Below are positions 24,863-33,749 of a stretch of DNA of 46,584 bases, piece by piece (the stretch's first letter is position 1; each line of letters opens with the position of its first letter). The notes under the pieces are model-generated. The model was not told where the DNA came from and searched no databases. It was given only the letters and a program-made list of their open reading frames with translations. Position numbers and translations under genes: made by a program. Source of the stretch: Aquabacterium sp. Its GTDB lineage: Bacteria > Pseudomonadota > Gammaproteobacteria > Burkholderiales > Burkholderiaceae_C. The stretch covers positions 1 through 46,584 of the forward strand of contig SCTQ01000311.1 in NCBI GenBank assembly GCA_004322345.1, given 5' to 3'.

Positions 24863-25258
24863 TCAGCGCTTGCTGAACTGCTTGCGGCGACGGGCGCCGT
24901 GCAGACCGACCTTCTTACGCTCGACCTCGCGCGCGTCACGCGTGACGAAGCCGGCGCGGCTGAGTTCGGGCTTCAGGGCCGCGTCGTAGTCGATCAGCGC
25001 GCGGGTCACGCCGTGGCGGACCGCACCGGCCTGGCCGGATTCGCCGCCGCCGTGCACGTTGACCTTGATGTCGAAGGCTTCCAGGTTGGCCGTCAGGGCC
25101 AGGGGCTGGCGCACGATCATGATCGAGGTCTGGCGGCCGAAGTACTGCTCGACCGGCTTGCCGTTGACGATGATCTGGCCCGTGCCCTTCTTCAGGAAGA
25201 CGCGCGCCACAGAAGACTTGCGGCGGCCGGTGCCGTAGTTCCAATTACCGATAGTCAT
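24863..25258 (-). CDS. rpsI: 30S ribosomal protein S9
   Basis: A 131-residue protein that ends in the conserved C-terminal tail RRRKQFSKR, which reaches the ribosomal P-site tRNA. The N-terminus [15 protein letters not shown] and the motif [14 protein letters not shown] are typical. It follows rplM by 9 bases in the usual L13-S9 operon and is followed by an intrinsic terminator. Confidence 0.98.
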   Translation of the reverse strand: MTIGNWNYGTGRRKSSVARVFLKKGTGQIIVNGKPVEQYFGRQTSIMIVRQPLALTANLEAFDIKVNVHGGGESGQAGAVRHGVTRALIDYDAALKPELSRAGFVTRDAREVERKKVGLHGARRRKQFSKR

Positions 25259-25267
25259 CGCCGCTCC

Positions 25268-25696
25268 TTAGATGTTCAGCGTCTTGGGCTGCTGGGCGGT
25301 GTGCGGGTGCTCGGGACCGGCATAGACCTTCAGCTTCTTGATCATCGCGTAGCCCAGCGGACCCTTGGGCAGCATGCCCTTGATGGCCTTCTGGATGGCG
25401 CGGCCGGGGTGCTTGGCCTGCAGGTCCTTGAACTTGGTGGCGCGGATGCCGCCCGGGTAACCGGTATGGCGGTAGTACACCTTGTCCTCGGCCTTGTTGC
25501 CGGTCACGCGGATCTTGTCGGCGTTGACGATGATGATGAAGTCACCGGTGTCGACGTGAGGCGTGTAGATGGCCTTGTGCTTACCGCGCAGGCGCAGGGC
25601 AGCTTCGCTGGCTACCCGGCCCAGAACCTTGTCTGCGGCATCGATCACAAGCCACTCGTGCTTCACTTCGGCCGGCTTGGCGCTGAAGGTCGTCAT
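25268..25696 (-). CDS. rplM: 50S ribosomal protein L13
   Basis: A 142-residue protein of the normal bacterial length. Conserved blocks are [32 protein letters not shown] and KMLPKGPLG-like [12 protein letters not shown], ending AQQPKTLNI. The ATG at 25696 begins the conserved protein ([15 protein letters not shown]); the longer open frame upstream is the leader. In E. coli L13 represses its own operon through the 5' leader; the structured leader seen here makes similar control possible but unproven. Confidence 0.98.
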   Translation of the reverse strand: MTTFSAKPAEVKHEWLVIDAADKVLGRVASEAALRLRGKHKAIYTPHVDTGDFIIIVNADKIRVTGNKAEDKVYYRHTGYPGGIRATKFKDLQAKHPGRAIQKAIKGMLPKGPLGYAMIKKLKVYAGPEHPHTAQQPKTLNI

Positions 25697-25925
25697 GTGA
25701 GTTGCTCTATTGAAGAATCTCCACGAACCGTCGGCGGCAGGTACCTTGCAGCTTTCACTGCAAAGGCCACTGGCACTTGTGAGACGGCTTCCTGCAACTT
25801 GCAGGGACCGGCCTTGCTCGCTTGTGGCAACTGCTTGTGGCAACTGCTGGAATTGCTGCTGCTCTGTGCTCAGGCGACTGGACCGGCCTATCCCGCCGGA
25901 GAAGGCGGAAAAACCGCGGATTCTA
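25697..25925 (-). promoter_or_regulatory. Repeat-rich leader of rplM-rpsI
   Basis: The probable 5' leader of rplM (about 215 nt if the promoter at 25949-25920 is used). It contains ttgcag/ctgcaa (25746-25751 and 25758-25763, loop of 6), an exact palindrome cctgcaa-c-ttgcagg (25791-25805), and two tandem copies of the 13-mer cttgtggcaactg (25821-25833, 25834-25846). The three elements share TTGC/GCAA words, so several alternative foldings are possible. Confidence 0.6.
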
Positions 25926-25949
25926 CTGGTGCGTGCACTCGCACGGCAA
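25920..25949 (-). promoter_or_regulatory. Candidate sigma-70 promoter for rplM-rpsI
   Basis: On the minus strand a -35 ttgccg (25949-25944) and a -10 tagaat (25925-25920) are separated by 18 bases. The -10 matches consensus at five of six positions and the -35 at four. Transcription would start near 25913. Confidence 0.5.
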
Positions 25950-26002
25950 GGCTTGGCGGAAAGAAAGTGCAGGGGCCGCCGAGTGCCTGGCCCAGGCGCG
26001 GA

Positions 26003-26019
26003 ATGTTGCGGCGCAACAT
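26003..26019. promoter_or_regulatory. Exact 17-bp palindrome, candidate operator
   Basis: Arms atgttgcg and cgcaacat surround a single central g, a perfect 8-1-8 palindrome. It lies upstream of both rplM (-strand) and the GNAT gene (+strand). Size and symmetry are those of a binding site for a dimeric repressor of the TetR/MarR/GntR kind; the regulator is not encoded nearby. Confidence 0.5.
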
Positions 26020-26139
26020 CATTTGTCAAGCCTCCTGGGAAATAGTCCGCATCCACCCTGGTTTTCGGCTTGCTGACGACCTTGTTCGAAGATAGCCTAG
26101 TGAAAACCCTCGGTTGGCTCATAAGGCCGGCCGGCAACC

Positions 26140-26856
26140 GTGGATACCCAAGCCGTGGAACACCTCAACCCTTCCGATACCGACCTCGGCCGCTTCGGCG
26201 TCGAGCCCGAACCGCCGCCCGAATCCCGGGCCCGCCCGTGGCACCGCTGGGTGCCCATCCGCAAGCTGGGCGAACGCCACCGCAGGCGCATCGAGCGCCA
26301 CCTGCTGCAACTCGGCCCCGAGGACCGCCGCCTGCGCTTCGGCGTGGCGACGACCAATGACCAGATCCGGCTCTACGTGCACTCGCTGGACTTCGAGCGC
26401 GACGAGCTCTTCGGCGTCTTCGACCGCCGGCTGCATCTGGTGGCCGTCGCGCACCTGGCCTACTCGGCCTCGCCGCAGCGCGCCGACCGGCCCGCCATCG
26501 TCGAGTTCGGCGTCTCGGTGCTGGAGCGGGCCCGCCGCCGCGGCCTGGGCGACCGGCTGTTCAGCCACGCCGTCCTGCGCGCCCGCAACCGCCACACCGA
26601 CTCGCTGTTCATCCACGCGCTGACCGAGAACGGCGCGATGCTGAAGATCGCCGCGCGCAACGGTGCCCTGCTCGAGTACTCGGGCCCCGACGCGATGGCC
26701 TGGCTGCGGCTGCCCTCGGACACGGTGTCCACCCACGTCGGCGCCGCGCTGGTCGGCACCGCCGCCGAGCTGAACTACGGCATTGCCCGCCAGTTGCGCC
26801 TGCTGACCACCTGGTTCAAGCGGGTCGTCGCACGCCGCCCGACGCCCTCCGCGTGA
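26140..26856 (+). CDS. GNAT family N-acetyltransferase, GTG start
   Basis: A 238-residue protein with a GNAT-like core at about 50-185. It contains [19 protein letters not shown], a strand [27 protein letters not shown] that resembles motif A with an R/Q-x-x-G-x-G/A-like RRRGLG loop for acetyl-CoA, and [19 protein letters not shown] typical of motif B. The N-terminal 45 residues are polar and proline-rich; the C-terminus is basic. The substrate is unknown. The start is GTG at 26140 and there is no strong ribosome-binding site, so a later GTG at 26155 is possible. Confidence 0.75.
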   Translation: MDTQAVEHLNPSDTDLGRFGVEPEPPPESRARPWHRWVPIRKLGERHRRRIERHLLQLGPEDRRLRFGVATTNDQIRLYVHSLDFERDELFGVFDRRLHLVAVAHLAYSASPQRADRPAIVEFGVSVLERARRRGLGDRLFSHAVLRARNRHTDSLFIHALTENGAMLKIAARNGALLEYSGPDAMAWLRLPSDTVSTHVGAALVGTAAELNYGIARQLRLLTTWFKRVVARRPTPSA

Positions 26857-27007
26857 CTTCGTAGGCACCCCACGGGCTGCTTGCGCGCCGGCTTTCCCCG
26901 GAGGCGGGGATGGATGCGGGCGGAGCACCTCGTTACGATCCAGCCGTGCGCACGTGCAGTCGCCGCCGGTTCGGCGGCACCGTGCGCCGCTACGAGGGAA
27001 CAGATCG

Positions 27008-27715
27008 ATGGCCATCAGCCCGATGACTGCCGGCGTGGCATTCGTGTTTGGCGTCTTCGGCATCCTGCTCGGCATGTGGCTCAAGCGGAAACGCAAGCCC
27101 GGCTGGCCGCGCGAGTGGGGCATCACCGCCCGACCGGTCTTCGCGACGCACGAGCGCGCGATGCACCGGCTGCTCACCACCACCTTGCCGCAGCATGCCG
27201 TCCTGGCCAAGCTGCCGCTGCTGCGCTTCTGCCAGTCCATCTCGCCGGACCAGGTGCCTTACTGGTATGACCTGCTCAGCCCGCTGTACGTCAGCTTCGC
27301 CATCTGCAGCCCGAACGGCCGCGTGCTGGTGGCGGTGGACTTCGACCACGAGTCCTCTTCGGACTCCAGCGCGATGAAGCTCAAGAGTGCCGCGCTGCAG
27401 GCCTGCCGCGTGCGCCACGTGCGCTGCCGCGCCAATGCGCTGCCGAACGCGGGGGAGATCATGAGCTGGGTCGGCGAGGTCGCCACGCCGGCACAGAAGG
27501 CCGCCGCGGCCGAGGCCGCGCGCTTCGAGCAGGCCGGCGCCGCGCTGGCCCAGACGGTACGCAAGCGCCGCGCCGAGCGCCAGACGCAGGCGCAGTGGCA
27601 GGACTCGTTCTTCGCACCCGACAGCCGCTTCGACGACCTGCTGAGCACGCCGGCCAACCTCGACGAGCCCTCGGGCGCGCCGTCCACCGGCTCCGGGCAG
27701 CTCAGCCGCTCCTGA
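27008..27715 (+). CDS. DUF2726 domain protein with N-terminal membrane helix
   Basis: A 235-residue protein. One transmembrane helix (about 7-25) is followed by a basic stretch KRKRK and a DUF2726-like domain (about 38-150). That domain has ARPVFATHERAMHRLL, VLAKLPLLRFCQ and VLVAVDFDHESS, a pattern seen in restriction-endonuclease-like folds of unknown function. A helical, charged region follows (155-205). The ATG at 27008 has gaggga 8 bases upstream; the in-frame GTG at 26954 lacks this. Function is unknown. It converges on htpG with 21 bases between. Confidence 0.75.
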   Translation: MAISPMTAGVAFVFGVFGILLGMWLKRKRKPGWPREWGITARPVFATHERAMHRLLTTTLPQHAVLAKLPLLRFCQSISPDQVPYWYDLLSPLYVSFAICSPNGRVLVAVDFDHESSSDSSAMKLKSAALQACRVRHVRCRANALPNAGEIMSWVGEVATPAQKAAAAEAARFEQAGAALAQTVRKRRAERQTQAQWQDSFFAPDSRFDDLLSTPANLDEPSGAPSTGSGQLSRS

Positions 27716-27736
27716 CGGCCAAGCATCGCGGCATCC

Positions 27737-29659
27737 TCAGGCCGCACCCACCAGCAGCCCGTTGACACGGCGCACGTAGGCCGCCGGATCCTCCAGTTGC
27801 CCGCCTTCGGCCAGCAAGGCCTGGTCGAAGAGCACGTGGGCGAGGTCGCTCGCACGCGCGTCGTCGCCCTCGGACTGCAGCCGCCGAACCAGCGGATGCG
27901 CCGTGTTGATCTCCAGGATGGGCAGGCTGGCCGCGGCACGCTCGAGCTGGCCGGCGGATTTCAGCAGCCGCGCCAGGTGGCCGCTCATGTCGCCTTCCTC
28001 GACGACCAGGCAGGCCGCAGAGTCGACCAGGCGCGAGGACACGCGCACTTCACGCGCCTTGCCTTCGAGCAGGCCCTTGGCCCGCTCCAGCAGCGGCTTG
28101 AAGGTCTCGGCAGCCGCCTCGGCCTGCTTCTTCTCCTCCTCGTCCTGCAGGTCGCCAAGGTCCACTGCGCCCTTGGCGACGCTGGTCAGCGAGTGGCCCT
28201 CGAACTCGTAGAGATAGCTGAGCATCCACTCGTCGACGCGGTCGGTCAGCAGCAGCACCTCGACGCCCTTCTTGCGGAAGATCTCGATCTGCGGGCTGGA
28301 CTTCGCTGCCGCCAGGCTGTCGGCGGTGATGTAGTAGATGGCCTGCTGGCCTTCCTTCATGCGCGAGACGTAGTCGGCCAGGGACACGTCCTGGCCCTTG
28401 CTCGCCTCGTGCGTGGACGAGAAGCGGAAGAGCTTGGTCAGGCGCTCGCGGTTGGCGTGGTCCTCGCCGACGCCTTCCTTGAGCACGGCGCCGAAGTCGG
28501 CCCAGAACCTGGCGTACTTCTCCTTGGCCGCGTCGTCGCTGCTGTCGGCCAGCTCCTCCAGCATGGACAGCACGCGCTTGGTGCTGCCCTCGCGGATGGC
28601 CTTCACGTCGCGGCTTTCCTGCAGGATCTCGCGCGAGACGTTCAGCGGCAGGTCATTGGAGTCGATCACGCCCTTGACGAAGCGCAGGTAGACCGGCAGC
28701 AGCGTCTCGGCGTCGTCCATGATGAAGACGCGCTTCACGTAGAGCTTCACGCCGGCGCGCTTGTCGCGGTTCCACAGGTCCACCGGCGCGTGCGAGGGGA
28801 TGTAGAGCAACTGCACGTATTCGCTGCGGCCCTCGACGCGGTTGTGGGTGTAGGCCAGCGGCGCGTCCTGGTCGTGGCTGATCTGCTTGTAGAACTCCTC
28901 GTACTGCTCGGCGGTGATCTCGCTCTTGCTGCGCGACCACAGGGCGGAGGCCTGGTTCACCGTCTCCCATTCGTCCTTGGAGACGTACTCGCTCTTCTCC
29001 TGATCCCACTCCTCTTTGCGCATCAGGATGGGCAGGCTGATGTGGTCGGAGTACTTGCCGACGATGGAGCGCACGCGCCAGTTGGAGAGGAAATCGTCCT
29101 CGCCTTCGCGCAGGTGCAGGATCACGCTGGTGCCGCGGCCCGCGCGCGTGATGGCCTCGACCTCGAAGTCGCCGGTGCCCTCGGACACCCAGCGCACGCC
29201 CTGCTCGGCCGGCAGGCCAGCGCGGCGCGACTCCACGGTGATGCGATCGGCCACGATGAAGCCCGAATAGAAGCCCACGCCGAACTGGCCGATCAGCGAG
29301 CCCTGCTGCTCGGCGTCCTTGCGCTGGTCGCCCTCGAGCTTGGACATGAACTCGCGCGTGCCGGACTTGGCGATGGTCCCCAGGTGGGCCACGGCTTCCT
29401 CGGCCGACATGCCGATGCCGTTGTCGGTGATGGTCACCGTGCGCGCGGCCTTGTCCAGCGTGATGCGCACCTCCAGGTTGGGCGCGTCCTCGTATAGGCG
29501 GTTGTCGGCCAGGGCCTCGAAGCGCAGCTTGTCGCAGGCGTCCGAGGCGTTGGAGATCAGCTCCCGCAGGAAGATCTCCTTGTTCGAGTACAGCGAGTGG
29601 GTGACGAGGTGCAGCAGTTGCTTGACCTCGGCCTGGAAGGAATGGGTCTGCTTGTCCAT
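27737..29659 (-). CDS. htpG: Molecular chaperone HtpG (bacterial Hsp90)
   Basis: A 640-residue ATP-dependent chaperone. The N-terminal GHKL ATPase domain has [45 protein letters not shown] and [11 protein letters not shown], the nucleotide-site motifs. The middle domain includes PSHAPVDLW and the catalytic-loop arginine region NVSREILQ. The C-terminal dimerisation domain ends near residue 640. Length is slightly above E. coli HtpG (624). Upstream, 150 bases separate it from the tRNA gene on the other strand; no heat-shock promoter was clearly identified. Confidence 0.97.
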   Translation of the reverse strand: MDKQTHSFQAEVKQLLHLVTHSLYSNKEIFLRELISNASDACDKLRFEALADNRLYEDAPNLEVRITLDKAARTVTITDNGIGMSAEEAVAHLGTIAKSGTREFMSKLEGDQRKDAEQQGSLIGQFGVGFYSGFIVADRITVESRRAGLPAEQGVRWVSEGTGDFEVEAITRAGRGTSVILHLREGEDDFLSNWRVRSIVGKYSDHISLPILMRKEEWDQEKSEYVSKDEWETVNQASALWSRSKSEITAEQYEEFYKQISHDQDAPLAYTHNRVEGRSEYVQLLYIPSHAPVDLWNRDKRAGVKLYVKRVFIMDDAETLLPVYLRFVKGVIDSNDLPLNVSREILQESRDVKAIREGSTKRVLSMLEELADSSDDAAKEKYARFWADFGAVLKEGVGEDHANRERLTKLFRFSSTHEASKGQDVSLADYVSRMKEGQQAIYYITADSLAAAKSSPQIEIFRKKGVEVLLLTDRVDEWMLSYLYEFEGHSLTSVAKGAVDLGDLQDEEEKKQAEAAAETFKPLLERAKGLLEGKAREVRVSSRLVDSAACLVVEEGDMSGHLARLLKSAGQLERAAASLPILEINTAHPLVRRLQSEGDDARASDLAHVLFDQALLAEGGQLEDPAAYVRRVNGLLVGAA

Positions 29660-29766
29660 GGGCGGACTCTCGTGGGAAAGGTATGGGTTGATACGGGCGC
29701 CCCGCAGCGGCGCACGGCCTGACGGCCGGCCGCGTTGCGGCGTTCGCCACGGGATCTGGTGGCGGC

Positions 29767-29797
29767 TTGCAGGATTTCAAGCGGGACTGGCTATAAT
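29767..29797 (+). promoter_or_regulatory. Promoter of tRNA-Met
   Basis: A perfect -10 box tataat at 29792-29797 lies 12 bases before the mature tRNA 5' end. A -35-like ttgcag at 29767-29772 is 19 bases away, longer than ideal, so the -35 assignment is less certain than the -10. Confidence 0.65.
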
Positions 29798-29809
29798 GCC
29801 CGGCTCTGT

Positions 29810-29886
<77 letters not shown>

Positions 29887-29915
29887 CCCCATCCCGGCTC
29901 CCGTCCATGGTCACA

Positions 29916-29960
29916 CCCCGAGTGTCGTGACCTCCGCGACGCGGGGCCGTTTTCGTTTTG
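29916..29960 (+). terminator. Probable terminator after the tRNA gene
   Basis: An interrupted stem: ccccg (29916-29920) with cgggg (29942-29946), and inside it gtcg (29924-29927) with cgac (29937-29940). It is followed by ccgttttcgtttt. The internal asymmetry makes it weaker than the other terminators here. Confidence 0.5.
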
Positions 29961-29988
29961 TCCAACCGACAGCCACTGGATCTACACC

Positions 29989-30372
29989 ATGTTCCGCTGT
30001 TCCGCCGCCCTCGCAGCCCTCGCTCTGGCTGCCGCTCCCGCCCTCGTCTGCGCCCAGGTGCAGCGCACCTTCCCGGCCGACGCGCTGCGCGGACGCATCG
30101 AATTCACCAAGCCGCCCGCGGTGGAGATCGAGGAAGAAGCCGCGCGCCTGGCACCCGGCGTGAAGGTGCGCGATGCGCGCAACATGCTGATCCTCTCCGG
30201 CGCCCTGGCGGGCAGGAAGGGTGTCGTCAACTACACGCTGGACACCTACGGCCTGGTCAATGCCGTGTGGATCCTGACCGACGCCGAGGCCAAGAAGCTG
30301 TGGCCGCGCACGCGCGCCCAGGCCAAGGCCTGGACCTTCGACCCCGGCAGCCAGACCTGGACCAAGCCCTGA
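29989..30372 (+). CDS. Small secreted protein of unknown function
   Basis: A 127-residue protein with an N-terminal signal peptide (hydrophobic core [13 protein letters not shown], likely cleaved near AQA/VCAQ around residue 22-24). The mature part is about 105 residues with beta-like segments ([42 protein letters not shown]). I recognise no named family. It begins shortly after the tRNA terminator and ends 10 bases before miaB, so the two may be co-transcribed, but no functional link to tRNA modification is evident. Confidence 0.8.
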   Translation: MFRCSAALAALALAAAPALVCAQVQRTFPADALRGRIEFTKPPAVEIEEEAARLAPGVKVRDARNMLILSGALAGRKGVVNYTLDTYGLVNAVWILTDAEAKKLWPRTRAQAKAWTFDPGSQTWTKP

Positions 30373-30382
30373 GGGGTGCGCC

Positions 30383-31768
30383 ATGGACGAGCACGACGCC
30401 GCGCCGCCGAAGAAGGTCTACATCCGGACCTTCGGCTGCCAGATGAACGAGTACGACTCGGACAAGATGTCCGACGTGCTGCACGCCGCCCAGGGCTACG
30501 AGCCCACCGACGACCCCGAGTCCGCGGACCTCATCCTCTTCAACACCTGCTCGGTGCGGGAAAAGGCGCAGGAGAAGGTCTTCAGCGACCTCGGCCGCTT
30601 CAAGCACCTCAAGAGCCGCGGCGTGATGATCGGTGTCGGCGGCTGCGTGGCCAGCCAGGAGGGCGCGGCCATCATCGAGCGGGCGCCCTACGTGGACGTC
30701 GTCTTCGGGCCGCAGACACTGCACCGCCTGCCCGAGATGCTGGACCGCCGTCTGCAGCTCAAGCGCCCGCAGGTGGACATCAGCTTCCCCGAGATCGAGA
30801 AGTTCGATCATCTGCCGCCGCCACGCAAGGAAGGCCCGACGGCCTTCGTCTCCATCATGGAGGGGTGCTCGAAGTACTGCTCCTACTGCGTGGTGCCCTA
30901 CACCCGCGGCGAGGAGGTCTCGCGCCCCTTCGAGGACGTATTGACCGAGGTCGCCGACCTGGCCGACCAGGGCGTGCGCGAATTCACCCTGCTGGGCCAG
31001 AACGTCAACGCCTATCGCGGCAGGATGGGCGAGACAACGCAGATCGCCGACTTCGCGCTGCTGATCGAGTACATCGCCGAGATCCCCGGCGTGGAGCGCA
31101 TCCGCTACACGACCAGCCATCCCAACGAGTTCACCCAGCGCCTGATCGATGCCTATGCCAAGGTGCCGCAGTTGGTGAACCACCTGGTGCTGCCGGTGCA
31201 GCACGCGTCGGACCGCATCCTGATGGCGATGAAGCGCGGCTACACCGCGCTCGAGTACAAGAGCACCATCCGCAAGCTGCGCGCCGTGCGGCCCGGCATC
31301 AGCCTGGCCTCCGACTTCATCGTCGGCTTCCCCGGCGAGACGGAGGAGGACTTCGGCAAGCTGATGAAGCTGGTCGAGGAGATCGGCTTCGACAGCAGCT
31401 TCAGCTTCGTCTTCAGCCCCCGCCCCGGCACCCCGGCCGCCGCGCTGGAGGACGACACCCCGCGCGAAGTCAAGATTGATCGGCTGCAGCGCCTGCAGGC
31501 GGCGCTGGAGACCAACGTGCAACGCATCAGCGAATCACGCGTGGGCTCCGTGCAGCGCATCCTGGTCGAAGGCCCCAGCCGCCGCAACGCGCAGGAGCTG
31601 ATGGGCCGCACCGAGTGCAACCGCATCGTCAACTTCGACGGCGGGCCTAACCCGGCGCGACTGGTAGGGCAGATGCTGGCCGTGAAGGTCACGCGCGCCT
31701 ATCCGCATTCGCTGCGCGGCGAGGTGGTGGTGGCCGGCGAGCCGCGCGAGGACGCCCGCGCGGCCTGA
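30383..31768 (+). CDS. miaB: tRNA-2-methylthio-N6-dimethylallyladenosine synthase MiaB
   Basis: A 461-residue radical-SAM methylthiotransferase that adds the 2-methylthio group to i6A37 of tRNAs reading UNN codons. The N-terminal UPF0004 domain has three cluster cysteines: C19 (FGCQMN), C56 (NTCSVR) and C88 (GGCVA). The radical-SAM cluster is C162xxxC166xxC169 (CSKYCSYC). The C-terminal TRAM domain covers about 385-450. Length and motifs are those of MiaB rather than RimO or MtaB. It converges on bioF with 7 bases between stops. Confidence 0.96.
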   Translation: MDEHDAAPPKKVYIRTFGCQMNEYDSDKMSDVLHAAQGYEPTDDPESADLILFNTCSVREKAQEKVFSDLGRFKHLKSRGVMIGVGGCVASQEGAAIIERAPYVDVVFGPQTLHRLPEMLDRRLQLKRPQVDISFPEIEKFDHLPPPRKEGPTAFVSIMEGCSKYCSYCVVPYTRGEEVSRPFEDVLTEVADLADQGVREFTLLGQNVNAYRGRMGETTQIADFALLIEYIAEIPGVERIRYTTSHPNEFTQRLIDAYAKVPQLVNHLVLPVQHASDRILMAMKRGYTALEYKSTIRKLRAVRPGISLASDFIVGFPGETEEDFGKLMKLVEEIGFDSSFSFVFSPRPGTPAAALEDDTPREVKIDRLQRLQAALETNVQRISESRVGSVQRILVEGPSRRNAQELMGRTECNRIVNFDGGPNPARLVGQMLAVKVTRAYPHSLRGEVVVAGEPREDARAA

Positions 31769-31775
31769 TCCCTGC

Positions 31776-33023
31776 TCAGGCCGCTGAAGCCTCGGCGTCG
31801 TGAGGCGCAGCGATCGCATTGACCAAGCGCTGCACGTCTGCTGCCTCGTGTGCCGCAGACAACGAGATGCGAAGCCGCGCCGTGCCCGCCGGAACCGTCG
31901 GCGGGCGGATGGCGGGCGCCCACAGGCCGACATCGAGCAGGCGGCTCATCAGGTCCACCGCGGCGGCCGACTCGCCGACGATCAGCGGCTGGATGGCCGT
32001 CGGCGAGGGCAGCAGCGTCGCCGCCTGCCGCAACAGGCCGCTGCGCAGCAAGGTGCGCAGTTGCTCCAGACGCTCGCGGCGCCAGCCTTCCTCGGCGATC
32101 ACGCGCAGCGCGGCACGCAATGCTTGAGCCTGTGCAGGCGGGGCGGCGGTGGCGAACATGTAGGTCCGTGCACGCTGCACCAGCCAGTCCACCAGCGGCG
32201 CGACGCCGGCCACGAAGGCGCCCGCCACGCCCGCGGCCTTGCCCAGGGTGGCCATGTAGATGAAACGCTGTTGCGCGCCGCGGCTCAGCCGCCCGGCCAG
32301 GCCCAGGTGCACATGCGTGCCGCGGCCGGCCTCGCCCAGCACGCCGAAGCCGTGGGCGTCGTCCACCATCAGCCAGGCATCGTGGCGCTCGCACAGGTCC
32401 AACATCTCGCCGATCGGAGCGATGTCGCCGTCCATGCTGAACACGGCATCGGCAATCACCAGGCGCCGGCGCGCGCCGGCCGTCGCGCGCAACTCGGCGT
32501 CCAGTGCGGCGAGGTCCAGGTGGGGGACGATGCGGACCTCGGCACGCGACAGCCGCGCGCCGTCGATCAGGCAGGCGTGGTTCAACGAATCGGAAATCAC
32601 CGCGTCGCCACGCTCCACCAGCGCGGGGATCACGCCGGTATTCGCGGCATACCCCGAATGGAAGAGCGTGGCCCGGGGCAGGCCGACGAAGGCGGCCAGC
32701 TCGCGCTCGAGCTGCTCGTGCGGCTCCCAGTGCCCGCAGACCGAGGGCGAGGCCGTCGAGCCCACGCCGTAACGAGCGGCGGCCTCCCGGGCAGCTTCGA
32801 CCAGCGCCGGATGGCGCGACAGGCCGAGGTAGTCGTTGCCGGCGAACGAGAGCAGGTCGCGCACGCGCTCGATGCCGTCGGCGCCGGTCTCGCGCATGCG
32901 TATCCATGCAGGATGGCCGGCGCGGGGTGAGCCGGGCGGCAGCGGCTCGACGATGCGGCGTGCACGCAGCAGATGGGCATCGCGCAGGGCGCCGAGGTCC
33001 TTGGAAAGATCATCCAGCAGCAT
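31776..33023 (-). CDS. bioF: 8-amino-7-oxononanoate synthase
   Basis: A 415-residue PLP enzyme of the alpha-oxoamine synthase family. It condenses pimeloyl-ACP (or -CoA) with L-alanine in biotin synthesis. The PLP lysine is K262 in [12 protein letters not shown], the cofactor aspartate and histidine lie in VDDAHGFG (220-227), and GNDYLGLS (62-69) is the family N-terminal motif. It is a little longer than usual (about 385), partly through an N-terminal insertion around 30-50. It is last in the local bio cluster; bioB does not follow it. Confidence 0.95.
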   Translation of the reverse strand: MLLDDLSKDLGALRDAHLLRARRIVEPLPPGSPRAGHPAWIRMRETGADGIERVRDLLSFAGNDYLGLSRHPALVEAAREAAARYGVGSTASPSVCGHWEPHEQLERELAAFVGLPRATLFHSGYAANTGVIPALVERGDAVISDSLNHACLIDGARLSRAEVRIVPHLDLAALDAELRATAGARRRLVIADAVFSMDGDIAPIGEMLDLCERHDAWLMVDDAHGFGVLGEAGRGTHVHLGLAGRLSRGAQQRFIYMATLGKAAGVAGAFVAGVAPLVDWLVQRARTYMFATAAPPAQAQALRAALRVIAEEGWRRERLEQLRTLLRSGLLRQAATLLPSPTAIQPLIVGESAAAVDLMSRLLDVGLWAPAIRPPTVPAGTARLRISLSAAHEAADVQRLVNAIAAPHDAEASAA

Positions 33024-33051
33024 GTCGATGTCGTGTCCGGTGCGCCGCGGC

Positions 33052-33732
33052 TCAGGCCGGCGGCAAGGTGATGTCCAGCCGGTCCGCGCCGGCCGAGGGA
33101 TCCCAGGGCCAGTTGGCCAGCAGCGGCGCGCGCAGCAGGCGCTTCAGGGTGGCGAGGTTCTCGTCGGCGGCCAGCATCTGCGGATCGATGCGGTTGGCGA
33201 CCCAGCCCGCCAGCTTCAGGCCACGTGCGGCGATGGCCTCCTGCGTCAGCAGGGCGTGGTTCAGGCAGCCCAGGCGCAGGCCGACGACCAGGATCAGCGG
33301 CAGGCCCAGGCGCAGCGCGAAGTCGGCGCTGGTCTGGGTGTCGTTCAGCGGCACGATGAAGCCGCCCGCGCCTTCGACGACCACGGCGTCGGCCAGCCCC
33401 GCCAGCTCGGCGTAACGCGAGGCCAGCAGTTCGGGATCGATGCGCCGGCCCGCACGCTCGGCAGCCAGGTGGGGCGACAGCGGATCGGGCAGCAGGTAGG
33501 GGTTGTCCAGCTCGGGCCGCACGGCGACGTTGGACGCGGCGCGCAGCTGCGCCACGTCCTCGTTGCTCCAGCCTCGTTCCGTCTGCTCGGCGCCGGCCGC
33601 CACCGGCTTCATGCCGACCACGCGCCGGCCGCTGCGCGCCAGCGCATGCAGCAGGGCCGCGGCCACGCGGGACTTGCCCACGCCGGTATCGGTACCGGTG
33701 ACGAAGAAGGAAGCGGGCGGCAGGTTGCTCAT
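33052..33732 (-). CDS. bioD: ATP-dependent dethiobiotin synthetase BioD
   Basis: A 226-residue P-loop enzyme that carboxylates 7,8-diaminopelargonate to dethiobiotin. The N-terminus [13 protein letters not shown] (9-21) is the diagnostic P-loop, followed by KPVAAG, and [12 protein letters not shown] is the second conserved block. Length is normal. ATG at 33732 begins the conserved domain. It lies 17 bases after bioA and 28 before bioF on the same strand, so the three are very likely one transcript. Confidence 0.96.
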   Translation of the reverse strand: MSNLPPASFFVTGTDTGVGKSRVAAALLHALARSGRRVVGMKPVAAGAEQTERGWSNEDVAQLRAASNVAVRPELDNPYLLPDPLSPHLAAERAGRRIDPELLASRYAELAGLADAVVVEGAGGFIVPLNDTQTSADFALRLGLPLILVVGLRLGCLNHALLTQEAIAARGLKLAGWVANRIDPQMLAADENLATLKRLLRAPLLANWPWDPSAGADRLDITLPPA

Positions 33733-33749
33733 GCGAGGCGGCGAGGCGT

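Larger units (their letters stand above)
25697..26139. promoter_or_regulatory. Divergent region rplM / GNAT gene (443 bases without a gene)
   Basis: Besides the rplM leader and promoter it holds an exact 17-bp palindrome (26003-26019) and, 5 bases beyond it, a consensus -35 word ttgaca on the minus strand (26029-26024). On the plus strand ttgctg (about 26067) and tagcct (about 26093) could be a weak promoter for the GNAT gene. No conserved open frame was found. Confidence 0.45.
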
